Shown here in pieces: positions 1-5,582 of a stretch of 6,919 nt of DNA. Both the position numbers and the translations under genes were made by a program. Origin of the DNA: Thiohalocapsa sp. (GTDB taxonomy: Bacteria > Pseudomonadota > Gammaproteobacteria > Chromatiales > Chromatiaceae); the NCBI RefSeq assembly GCF_019695415.1, contig NZ_JAIFKJ010000402.1, positions 1-6,919 on the forward strand, read 5' to 3'. The first letter of the stretch is position 1. The number at the start of each line of letters is the position of its first letter. The notes under the pieces were generated by a model. The model was given only the letters and a program-made list of their open reading frames with translations, was not told the DNA's origin and did not search any database.

Positions 1-44
1 GGGCCGAGGGCCGGACTTCCACACAGCCAGCTGCAACTGCTCCT

Positions 45-64
45 CAGCCCTCAGCAGCCCTCAG
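45..64. repeat. Tandem 10-bp direct duplication
   Basis: The 10-mer CAGCCCTCAG occurs twice back to back and is followed by a partial third copy (CCC). It lies just beyond the stop codon of the minus-strand ligase gene, in the 85-base left flank. That flank otherwise holds no gene I can support and no hairpin with a T-run that would act as a terminator. The repeat is probably a replication-slippage product with no assigned role. Confidence 0.5.
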
Positions 65-85
65 CCCTTTCGACACCTGCGACAT

Positions 86-1531
86 TCAGGACGCATCGAA
101 ACCTTCACGCATCTGCAAGCACCCTGGGGTATCCGGCGTGGCGGCGAGTCGGACGAGTGCCGCCCGATCCGGCTTGCCGGAGGCCAGCAGCGGCAGGGCG
201 TTGATGCGCCGGAAGATGCGCGGGCGCTCCCGCACCGACAGCGCGCTCCGGCACCAGGCCTCCACCGCCGCGGGTGCCGCGGGCCCACGCCAGCAGGCCG
301 CGAGGGTCGCACCCCAGTGGGGATGGTCCAGGGTGACCACTGCCACCTCTTGCACACCGGGTGCCGCGGCGAGCTTCGCCTCCACGGCGGCCGGCGAGAC
401 CTGCTCGCCGCCGATAACCACGAGGTCATCGGCCCGTCCGAAGATCCGCAGGGCGCCGTCCGCATCCAGCCGGCACAGGTCGCTGGTGGTCAGCCAGCCA
501 TCGGCGAGGCCGACGCCCGGCCGTCTGCTCGCATCCGCATAGCCGGACATCAGCATGGGGCCGCGCAGACGCAGCGCACGCGGCGGCGCATGGGGCTCCG
601 CACAGTCCAGCGTGACATCGGGCAGCGGCGGGCCGACGCGACAGCCGGACGCCACGTCCTCCTGCCAGGCACCGACGGCGATCATAGAGCTCGTCTCGGA
701 CATACCGTAGCTCAGGTAGAGCGGCCAGCCGGCCGCCGACGCCCGCCGTGCGAGCGCCGGATGCAGCGCCTGACCGCCCAACAGCAGGACCCGAAGCCCC
801 TGTGGCGGTGTGGGCATCACCTCAAGCAGTCGCGCCAGCATGGCCGGCACCAGAGAGAGGTGCGTGATGGGATGCCGCGCCAGCGCGGCCGCCAGCGCCT
901 GCGCATTGAAGCCGCCCTGCACTGCATCCCGGAGCAGCCGCAGCGTCGCCCCCGCCAGCGCGCAGCGCCAGCCGATGGCGAGCCCGCCGATGTGATGCAG
1001 CGGCAGCACGCAGAGCCATTCGTCGCCGGCCTGCAGGTCCAGCGCCGCGTTGACCCGCTCGGCGGACGCGAGCAGTTGTGCTGTCGTCAGCATCACGGCC
1101 TTCGGCGCGCCACCGCTGCCGCTGGTGCGGATGAGCAGCGCCGGCGCGAACCGGTTCGGCTGATCGCCTGCGCGGTGTAGGCCGCTAGCCATCAGCGAGC
1201 CTGCGTGCCAGCGCCACTCGGCGCCGACCGCGGCGCTGAGGTCGTCGACCGCCGCCGCCGACAGGTCGGCCGGGTGGGGCAGCAGCCCCGCACCGGCATA
1301 GACCAACGCATGCTGCATGAGCAGCAGATGTACCGGGTCGTCCGTGGCGCGCAGCACGATGTCCCCTGCCCGCAGCCCCTGTCCCGACAGCTGCCGGCCG
1401 AGCCGGGCCACCACGGTCGCGCAGGCGTCCGCGGACCAGCGTGAGTCGCCAATGGCGACCGCCGGCACGGGCGCTGCCGGCGCTGGCGCATCGGTCTGTG
1501 GTGGCGGCGGGCTTTGCTGGGCTGTGGGCAC
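86..1531 (-). CDS. Acyl-adenylate-forming CoA ligase, MenE-like (o-succinylbenzoate-CoA ligase candidate)
   Basis: This 481-residue member of the ANL (AMP-binding) superfamily is expected to activate a carboxylic acid as an acyl-adenylate and transfer it to CoA in the cytoplasm. Visible motifs in order are the P-loop (A3) at residues 135-149, LPLHHIGGL at 176-184, SLVPAML at 226-232, YGMSET (A5) at 275-280, TSDL with ribose-binding Asp351, the hinge GRADDLVVIGGEQVSP at 365-380, and GKPDR near the C-terminus with the catalytic Lys453. The LPLHHIGGL, SLVPAML and YGMSETSS blocks resemble MenE, which makes o-succinylbenzoyl-CoA in menaquinone synthesis. E. coli MenE is about 450 residues, so the size fits. 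The substrate is not proven, and another short acyl- or aryl-CoA ligase is possible. The start is a GTG at 1529-1531 with no clear ribosome site. The first 28 residues are Pro/Ala-rich and lie outside the fold, so an internal GTG at residue 22 is an alternative. The P-loop is unusual: Gly140 replaces the normal Ser/Thr. The gene is divergent from the kinase at 1662. Confidence 0.85.
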   Translation of the reverse strand: MPTAQQSPPPPQTDAPAPAAPVPAVAIGDSRWSADACATVVARLGRQLSGQGLRAGDIVLRATDDPVHLLLMQHALVYAGAGLLPHPADLSAAAVDDLSAAVGAEWRWHAGSLMASGLHRAGDQPNRFAPALLIRTSGSGGAPKAVMLTTAQLLASAERVNAALDLQAGDEWLCVLPLHHIGGLAIGWRCALAGATLRLLRDAVQGGFNAQALAAALARHPITHLSLVPAMLARLLEVMPTPPQGLRVLLLGGQALHPALARRASAAGWPLYLSYGMSETSSMIAVGAWQEDVASGCRVGPPLPDVTLDCAEPHAPPRALRLRGPMLMSGYADASRRPGVGLADGWLTTSDLCRLDADGALRIFGRADDLVVIGGEQVSPAAVEAKLAAAPGVQEVAVVTLDHPHWGATLAACWRGPAAPAAVEAWCRSALSVRERPRIFRRINALPLLASGKPDRAALVRLAATPDTPGCLQMREGFDAS

Positions 1532-1576
1532 GGGTGAGCTTCAACAGGACCAAAAGCGCTCATGGTGCCACGCCCG

Positions 1577-1589
1577 GCCGATCATCGGC
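1577..1589. promoter_or_regulatory. Short palindrome in divergent intergenic region
   Basis: GCCGAT-C-ATCGGC is a perfect 6-bp inverted repeat around one central base. It sits 46 bases upstream of the ligase GTG start and 73 bases upstream of the kinase ATG. Its size and symmetry suit a dimeric regulator's operator, but no known binding consensus is recognised. It lies 13 bases from a second, longer inverted repeat. Confidence 0.35.
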
Positions 1590-1602
1590 AGCAACGGGCA
1601 TT

Positions 1603-1625
1603 GCCGGCAGCGCCTCGCTGCCGGC
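1603..1625. promoter_or_regulatory. Perfect 10-bp-stem inverted repeat between divergent genes
   Basis: GCCGGCAGCG at 1603-1612 pairs exactly with CGCTGCCGGC at 1616-1625 around a three-base centre (CCT). Neither strand has a following T-run, so it is not a normal intrinsic terminator. It lies 37 bases upstream of the ATG of the GHMP kinase and may be an operator, a leader-RNA hairpin or a small dispersed repeat. GC-rich DNA makes such stems commoner, but a mismatch-free 10-bp arm with a three-base loop is still notable. Confidence 0.45.
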
Positions 1626-1661
1626 GGGTCAGTGCTGGCCTGATCCTGTACGCTTCCGCCC

Positions 1662-2642
1662 ATGCTGCAGGCCCCGCCCACCTCAAACGCTTGTGTCTCG
1701 CTGGATGCCCAGTCCGCAGGGGTCGTGTGCACGACCTGCCCTACCGGCGCGGGCGGCAGTGTCGCTGCGGGCGAGTCCTTCGCGAGCTTCGGCGAAATCG
1801 CCCAGGGCCGCCGCGCTGATGGTGAGGACTTCCTGATCACCCTGCCCGTGGACCTGTGGAGCCGCTGCGGGGTCGTCTGCGAGCCGGTGGTGGGTGCGTC
1901 CCGCGTCACCACACCCCTGGCCAAGTCTCGCCGCGTCGCGGAGGCCTATTTGCGGGCGCTGGGGCTCGAGACTGGCATCGGGCTCCGCCTGGGGCTGCGC
2001 CGGGATATGCCCGTCGGCAAGGGGCTCAGCTCCAGCACGGCGGACATGCTGGCAGTGCTGCGGGCCTGTGAGGCCCTGTTCGGCGTCGCCGCGGGCGAGG
2101 CGTTCATCTGCCGGCTCTTTGCCGCAATCGAGCCCCATGACGCGCTGCACTACCCAACCTGCGTGGCCTACAACCACCGCCGGGGCCGGCCGCTGGCGTG
2201 CTTCGACTACGTGCCGGACTTCCGGATCATCGCTGTGGACGCCGGCGGTGTGGTCTGCACCCAGGCCTACAACCGCCGCCTGCGCTTCGGGCAGGCCCGC
2301 ATCGCCGAGGACCAGGCGCTCTACGAGCGCGTGCTCGCCTCCTTCGCGGCCCGCGATGACACCGCCATCGCCCGCTGCGCCCAGGCAGCCACCGAGCGGC
2401 ATCTCGCGCGCACCGGCAATCCCTTCCTCGCCGGCCTGCTGAAGCAGGCTAGGCAGCCGGACGTGCTCGGCGTCGTCACCGCGCACAGCGGTACCTGCGC
2501 CGGGCTGCTGCTGCCCGGCGGCGCAGACGCCGAGGTGCTCGTGCGGGTGGCGCGGCGAGTCGCTCCATTGGGTACCGTTTTTCAAACCCGGACGCTGCGG
2601 CTGCCGAAACCATCCCTGCCCACAGCACGGCGCCCGGCTTAG
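1662..2642 (+). CDS. pduX: GHMP-family kinase, PduX/BluE-like (probable L-threonine kinase)
   Basis: This 326-residue GHMP kinase is best matched to the PduX type. PduX phosphorylates L-threonine with ATP to L-threonine-O-3-phosphate, which a decarboxylase converts to aminopropanol phosphate for the nucleotide-loop linker of cobalamin. Visible features are SFGEIAQGR at 42-50 (PduX proteins have CPASCGELIQG here), PVDLWS at 62-67, the GHMP ATP-binding loop PVGKGLSSSTAD at 117-128, EPHDALHYP at 157-165, and the C-terminal glycine-rich motif AHSGTCAGLLLP at 274-285. The GE motif sits about 30 residues further in than in typical PduX, so the N-terminus may be over-called. The ATG at 1662 has no ribosome site, and a GTG at 1725 (residue 22) preceded by AGGGG is a credible alternative. 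The N-terminal extension contains Cys11, Cys23 and Cys26. The gene is transcribed alone and ends at an intrinsic terminator. Substrate assignment rests on family resemblance, and other GHMP kinases of this subgroup could use a different hydroxyl substrate. Confidence 0.72.
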   Translation: MLQAPPTSNACVSLDAQSAGVVCTTCPTGAGGSVAAGESFASFGEIAQGRRADGEDFLITLPVDLWSRCGVVCEPVVGASRVTTPLAKSRRVAEAYLRALGLETGIGLRLGLRRDMPVGKGLSSSTADMLAVLRACEALFGVAAGEAFICRLFAAIEPHDALHYPTCVAYNHRRGRPLACFDYVPDFRIIAVDAGGVVCTQAYNRRLRFGQARIAEDQALYERVLASFAARDDTAIARCAQAATERHLARTGNPFLAGLLKQARQPDVLGVVTAHSGTCAGLLLPGGADAEVLVRVARRVAPLGTVFQTRTLRLPKPSLPTARRPA

Positions 2643-2645
2643 GGG

Positions 2646-2669
2646 AACGCCGATTTTCTTGGCGTTTTT
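2646..2669 (+). terminator. Rho-independent terminator of the GHMP kinase gene
   Basis: AACGCC at 2646-2651 pairs with GGCGTT at 2661-2666 around a nine-base loop. The right arm runs into five Ts at 2665-2669, and two G-T pairs can extend the base. It begins three bases after the TAG stop of the kinase. The minus strand has no T-run at the far end, so it should not terminate the convergent transferase gene. Confidence 0.75.
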
Positions 2670-2729
2670 GCTTGCTCGTGAGGTGCCGCGTCGGCTCCTG
2701 CTGCCTGCTTTGCCGGGAAAACGGGTGCC

Positions 2730-3542
2730 TTACAGCCCTTCGCTGGGCGGTCCGATGCGCTGCGCCGGCAGCAGCACGGTCTCCGCCGTGGCCCCCGCGA
2801 GCATAGGCTCCGGCGCGGCGTCGCCGCCATGCAGGAGGACCCGAAAGCGGGCGCCCTTTGGTGCAGGCACCGCCGCCGCCAGGGTGCAGCGGCCGCCGTC
2901 GAGGTGCAGCAGCACGCAGCGCCAGTGGGCGGCCGGGTGCGCTGCATCCGGCCCTTGGTGCAGCCGGATCTGAGCCGGGGCGCCCCCGGTGAGCCGGAAG
3001 GCGAAGCGGTCCAGGCCCATGGACAGGCCGAGCCCGAGGGCCTTCACGTAGGCCTCCTTGAGCGTCCAGATGGACTGAAAGGTCAAGGCCTCCGCCGCCG
3101 AGCCGGCCAGGCGGGCAGCGGCGATGGCGGCGGCCTCGTCCGCGGCAAAGAAACGCTGTGCGAGGGCGCGTGCGTCGCGCAGGCCGCGCCGGCACTCGGC
3201 GTCGACGCCCACTGGCAGCTGCCGGGTCAGCGCACAGCACACCCGGCCTGGTGTGTGGGTCAGATTAAAGCGCAGGCGCGGCGAGCCGGGGCAGATGCCG
3301 GCGTCGTACTCCGGGCGGCCGCGGGGGCTCTGCCCGAAGCGCCATGCCGCGGGCGCAGGCTCCGCCTGCTGAGAGAGCGCTTGGCGCAGCAGCACGTGGG
3401 CGGCGCAATACAGCATTCGGTCCGTTTCGCGCCGAAAGCGCGCCGCCCGTGCCTGTTCATCCGCATCCAGCAGGGCGGCGCCTGCCGCGAGCTCGGCCAG
3501 TGTGCCCGCTCCGTAGGCGATGTGAAGCGTCACCTTCTGCAT
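2730..3542 (-). CDS. 4'-phosphopantetheinyl transferase, Sfp type
   Basis: This 270-residue protein should transfer the 4'-phosphopantetheine arm of CoA to a conserved serine on an acyl or peptidyl carrier protein, converting it from apo to holo form. Diagnostic motifs are GRPEY at 75-79, FNLTHTPG at 92-99, VGVDAE at 111-116 with the magnesium ligands Asp114 and Glu116, FFAADE at 131-136, and WTLKEAYVKALGLGL at 159-173 with the Lys162-Glu163 and Lys167 signature. The length and two-half layout fit the Sfp/EntD/AcpT group; AcpS is about half this size. The ATG has a good ribosome site seven bases upstream. No carrier-protein, polyketide or peptide synthetase gene is visible, so its client must be elsewhere in the genome, for example the housekeeping fatty-acid carrier or a polyunsaturated lipid or siderophore system. 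The C-terminal 30 residues after the second domain are weakly conserved-looking. The gene converges on the kinase and diverges from the thioesterase. Confidence 0.9.
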   Translation of the reverse strand: MQKVTLHIAYGAGTLAELAAGAALLDADEQARAARFRRETDRMLYCAAHVLLRQALSQQAEPAPAAWRFGQSPRGRPEYDAGICPGSPRLRFNLTHTPGRVCCALTRQLPVGVDAECRRGLRDARALAQRFFAADEAAAIAAARLAGSAAEALTFQSIWTLKEAYVKALGLGLSMGLDRFAFRLTGGAPAQIRLHQGPDAAHPAAHWRCVLLHLDGGRCTLAAAVPAPKGARFRVLLHGGDAAPEPMLAGATAETVLLPAQRIGPPSEGL

Positions 3543-3549
3543 TGCAGGA

Positions 3550-3554
3550 CCTTT
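3550..3554 (-). promoter_or_regulatory. Ribosome binding site of the phosphopantetheinyl transferase
   Basis: On the minus strand AAAGG lies seven bases upstream of the ATG at 3540-3542. This is the normal Shine-Dalgarno spacing and supports the chosen start. Confidence 0.6.
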
Positions 3555-3667
3555 GCGGCGGGCAGCGGGTCAGTTTTGATGCGGGGCGTGGCGGCTATCC
3601 ATCCGGCAAGCGCGGGGGCAACCGCACGCGGGCTGCGTGCCGGCGGCGAGTATGTGAGCTGCAAGCT

Positions 3668-3701
3668 CCGCCCGCAAGGCATCCTTATGCCCCGCGGGCG
3701 G
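3668..3701. repeat. Two-tier 34-nt hairpin in divergent intergenic region
   Basis: CCGCCCGC at 3668-3675 pairs perfectly with GCGGGCGG at 3694-3701. Inside it GGCAT at 3678-3682 pairs with ATGCC at 3687-3691 around the tetraloop CCTT, leaving a symmetric two-by-two internal loop (AA/CC). An abutting small palindrome, GAGCT-GCA-AGCTC, occupies 3656-3668. No T-run follows on either strand, so it is not a standard terminator. It sits roughly midway between the divergent transferase and thioesterase starts. It could be a dispersed palindromic (REP-like) unit, an operator, or a structured leader in a long 5' UTR. Confidence 0.5.
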
Positions 3702-3785
3702 GTGAAGGTCGGCCTGCGCCGGTGCCGCGAAAACGCCGGCTGCGCTGACCGCCGGCCTGGAAACCCCGCTCAGGCGCCCCGAGCC

Positions 3786-3791
3786 TATACT
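3786..3791 (+). promoter_or_regulatory. Candidate -10 box for the thioesterase gene
   Basis: TATACT differs from the sigma70 -10 consensus TATAAT at one position and lies 27 bases upstream of the thioesterase ATG, in otherwise GC-rich DNA. That would place the transcript start about 20 bases before the ATG. No good -35 hexamer occurs at 16-18 bases spacing, so the call rests on the -10 element alone. Confidence 0.35.
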
Positions 3792-3818
3792 TTCCTCGCC
3801 ACACATCACGGCATCACC

Positions 3819-4328
3819 ATGGAACAGCAGCACAAAACCCTGTGCATGACCCACCTGGCGACGCCGGACATGGCCAATTTCTCTGGCCACGTCCACGGCG
3901 GCACCATGCTGCGGCTGCTGGACCAGGCGGCCTACGCCTGCGCGGCGCGCTATGCGAAGCGCTACGTGGTGACCTTGTCGGTGGATCAGGTCTTCTTCCG
4001 CGAGCCCATCCACGTTGGTGAGCTGGTGACCTTTCTTGCGGCGGTGAACTATACGGGCACCACGTCCATGGAGATCGGCATCCGGGTGCTCGCCGAGGAC
4101 ATCATCGAGAAGACCACGCGCCACGTGATGACCTGCTACTTCACCATGGTCGCGGTTGATGAGACGGGCCGTCCGGTGCCCGTGCCGTCGCTCCAGATCG
4201 ATACCGCCCTCGAGCGCCGACGCAACGACAGTGCCAAGCTGCGCCGCGAGCTGCGCCGGGAGATCGAGCAGCGCCACCGGCAGATCAAGGCAGCCTGGCG
4301 GCCCGACGCCGACAACGCGGTTAGCTGA
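3819..4328 (+). CDS. Hotdog-fold acyl-CoA thioesterase (YciA/ACOT-like)
   Basis: This 169-residue protein is expected to hydrolyse acyl-CoA to free acid and CoA in the cytoplasm. The hotdog signature is clear: PDMANFSGHVHGGTMLRLLDQAAY at residues 16-39, whose Asn20, His-Gly-Gly run and Asp35 form the usual active-site helix. It is followed by VTLSVDQVFFREPIHVGELV at 51-70 (substrate-facing strand) and TSMEIGIRV at 82-90. This order matches the YciA/BFIT/ACOT group (COG1607), whose members are oligomeric. The chain length a substrate would need cannot be told. After about residue 126 there is a highly charged tail rich in Arg and Glu (ERRRNDSAKLRRELRREIEQ and onward), probably a solvent-exposed or oligomerising helix. 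The frame is open far upstream, across the antisense strand of the transferase gene, but homology begins just after the ATG at 3819 and a -10-like TATACT lies in front. The ribosome site is weak. The gene stands alone between a divergent transferase and the bchID operon. Confidence 0.88.
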   Translation: MEQQHKTLCMTHLATPDMANFSGHVHGGTMLRLLDQAAYACAARYAKRYVVTLSVDQVFFREPIHVGELVTFLAAVNYTGTTSMEIGIRVLAEDIIEKTTRHVMTCYFTMVAVDETGRPVPVPSLQIDTALERRRNDSAKLRRELRREIEQRHRQIKAAWRPDADNAVS

Positions 4329-4359
4329 GCGCCAAGTCCGCCAAGACCATGCATAGGCC

Positions 4360-4405
4360 GGCGGAGCTTTGCTGCATCCGCCCGCTGGGCCGTTTTGCCC
4401 GGCCC
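4360..4405 (+). other. Two adjacent hairpins downstream of thioesterase gene
   Basis: GGCGGA at 4360-4365 pairs with TCCGCC at 4377-4382. Five bases later GGGCC at 4387-4391 pairs with GGCCC at 4401-4405. They begin about 30 bases past the thioesterase TGA. Neither is followed by a T-run, so at most they are weak, Rho-assisted or 3'-end-protecting structures. They lie upstream of the candidate bchI promoter and so belong more naturally to the thioesterase 3' end. Confidence 0.3.
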
Positions 4406-4448
4406 GCGCCGGCTGACTGCGCCAAAGCAAGCAAAGGCCGCCGTTCGC

Positions 4449-4477
4449 TTGACCGGATAAACCCTGGGGGATAGGTT
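4449..4477 (+). promoter_or_regulatory. Candidate sigma70-like promoter of bchID
   Basis: TTGACC at 4449-4454 matches five of six -35 consensus bases. Seventeen bases later TAGGTT at 4472-4477 matches three of six -10 bases (TA---T). The predicted leader is roughly 65-70 bases. Photosynthesis operons in purple bacteria are often repressed by PpsR/CrtJ at TGT-N12-ACA sites; I searched this leader and found none. Confidence 0.4.
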
Positions 4478-4537
4478 CGGGGGCTGTTGTCCGCCGGTCC
4501 GTGCGCTCAGATGACAAGTACACAGGCCCCAAGACCC

Positions 4538-4542
4538 AAGGA
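4538..4542 (+). promoter_or_regulatory. Ribosome binding site of bchI
   Basis: AAGGA lies eight bases before the ATG at 4551. It supports that start, which also matches the usual BchI N-terminus (FPFSAIV-QDEMK). Confidence 0.65.
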
Positions 4543-4550
4543 TCATCCCT

Positions 4551-5582
4551 ATGCCGGCCGCTTTCCCGTTCTCCGCCATCGTCGCCCAAGACGAGATGAA
4601 GCTCGCCATACTGATCGCGGCGACGGACCAGAGCATCGGCGGCGTGCTGGTGTTCGGCGACCGCGGCACCGGTAAGTCCACTGCCATCCGTGCGCTGGCC
4701 GCGCTGCTGCCGCCCATGCGCGTCGTCGAGGGCTGCGCATACAACTGTGATCCGGACGCCGCCGACGCTGCCTTGTGCGATGCCTGCCGGGACACCCGCG
4801 CCAGCGGCGGCAGATTCAAGGTGCGCAAGGGGTCGGTGCCGGTGGTGGACTTGCCGCTTGGAGCCACCGAGGACCGTGTCATCGGCGCGCTGGATCTAGA
4901 GTCCGCCCTCACCCGCGGCGAGAAGCGCTTCGAGCCCGGCCTATTGGCCCGCGCTCATCGCGGCTTTCTCTACATCGACGAGGCCAACCTGCTGGAGGAT
5001 CACCTGGTGGACGCGCTGCTGGACGTGGCCGCCAGCGGCGAGAACGTGGTCGAGCGCGAAGGCCTGAGCGTTCGCCACCCCGCGCGCTTCGTGCTTGTGG
5101 GCAGTGGCAACCCAGAAGAAGGCGAGCTGCGCCCGCAGCTGCTGGACCGCTTCGGCCTATCGGTGGAGGTCTCGACACCCCAGGATCTCAAGAGCCGCAT
5201 GCAGGTGGTACGCCTGCGCGATGAGTTCGAGCGCGACCCGGATGCATTTATCGAGAAGCATAAGCGCAAGGACGGCAAGATCCGCCGCCAGATTCTCAAG
5301 GCGAAAGAGCACCTGGATCAGGTGGAGGTGCCGGATGCCACGCTGGAGCACGCCTCGCAGCTCTGCATGAAGCTCGGCACCGATGGTCTCCGCGGCGAGC
5401 TGACGCTGATCCGCGCCGCCCGCGCCTATGCCGCACTGGAAGGCGACGCGGCCGTGGAGGACAAGCACCTGAAGCACGTGGCCCCGCCGGCATTGCGCCA
5501 CCGGCTGCGCCGCAATGTGCTGGACGACGCAGGCTCCACCACCCGCGTCAACCGGGCGGTGGAGGAGCTGTTCGGGGCATGA
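4551..5582 (+). CDS. bchI: Magnesium chelatase ATPase subunit I
   Basis: BchI is the AAA+ motor of the BchH-BchI-BchD magnesium chelatase, which inserts Mg2+ into protoporphyrin IX at the first committed step of bacteriochlorophyll synthesis. It forms hexameric rings with BchD and hydrolyses ATP; BchH carries the porphyrin. The 343-residue product has the family's normal length. Motifs seen are Walker A GDRGTGKS at 36-43, the Cys pairs Cys62/Cys66 and Cys76/Cys79 in the characteristic BchI insertion, Walker B FLYIDE at 139-144 followed by ANLLEDHLVDALLDVAASG, sensor 1 GSGNP at 184-188, LLDRFG at 198-202 with the presumed arginine finger Arg200, and sensor 2 around LRGELTLIRAARAYAALEG with Arg281. 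All key residues are present, so the protein looks functional. A minor deviation is Ala12 in VAQDE, where glycine is usual. Its stop codon overlaps the bchD start as ATGA, implying translational coupling. The minus-strand open frames opposite it are shadows of GC-rich coding. Confidence 0.97.
   Translation: MPAAFPFSAIVAQDEMKLAILIAATDQSIGGVLVFGDRGTGKSTAIRALAALLPPMRVVEGCAYNCDPDAADAALCDACRDTRASGGRFKVRKGSVPVVDLPLGATEDRVIGALDLESALTRGEKRFEPGLLARAHRGFLYIDEANLLEDHLVDALLDVAASGENVVEREGLSVRHPARFVLVGSGNPEEGELRPQLLDRFGLSVEVSTPQDLKSRMQVVRLRDEFERDPDAFIEKHKRKDGKIRRQILKAKEHLDQVEVPDATLEHASQLCMKLGTDGLRGELTLIRAARAYAALEGDAAVEDKHLKHVAPPALRHRLRRNVLDDAGSTTRVNRAVEELFGA

Noticed and set aside
1..85. Possible start or end of another gene in the left flank, with a short minus-strand frame after a GAGGAG motif
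   Set aside because: Only about 18 codons remain before the window edge and there is no homology to judge by. An ATG overlapping the ligase stop region gives just 13 codons before a stop.
317..1180. 287-residue plus-strand open frame opposite the ligase
   Set aside because: It is rich in Arg, Gln and His with no motif, and is the shadow of the AMP-binding enzyme on the other strand.
1683..2585. 300-residue minus-strand open frame opposite the GHMP kinase
   Set aside because: It shows no domain signature, whereas the plus strand carries clear GHMP motifs throughout.
2829..3818. Long plus-strand open frame running into the thioesterase, which would give a 499-residue protein
   Set aside because: The first 330 codons lie antisense to the well-supported phosphopantetheinyl transferase and the intergenic region. 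They show no recognisable domain, and thioesterase homology starts right after the ATG at 3819.
4387..4405. Intrinsic terminator for the thioesterase gene
   Set aside because: The GC stem is present but no T-run follows on the plus strand, so Rho-independent termination is not supported.
4449..4463. FNR-type site (TTGAT-N4-ATCAA) upstream of bchI
   Set aside because: Only the left half TTGA matches; the right half has no ATCAA. The sequence is better explained as a -35 element.
3570..4589. 339-residue minus-strand open frame opposite the thioesterase and bchI start
   Set aside because: It covers two supported plus-strand genes and their promoters, and its translation has no recognisable fold.
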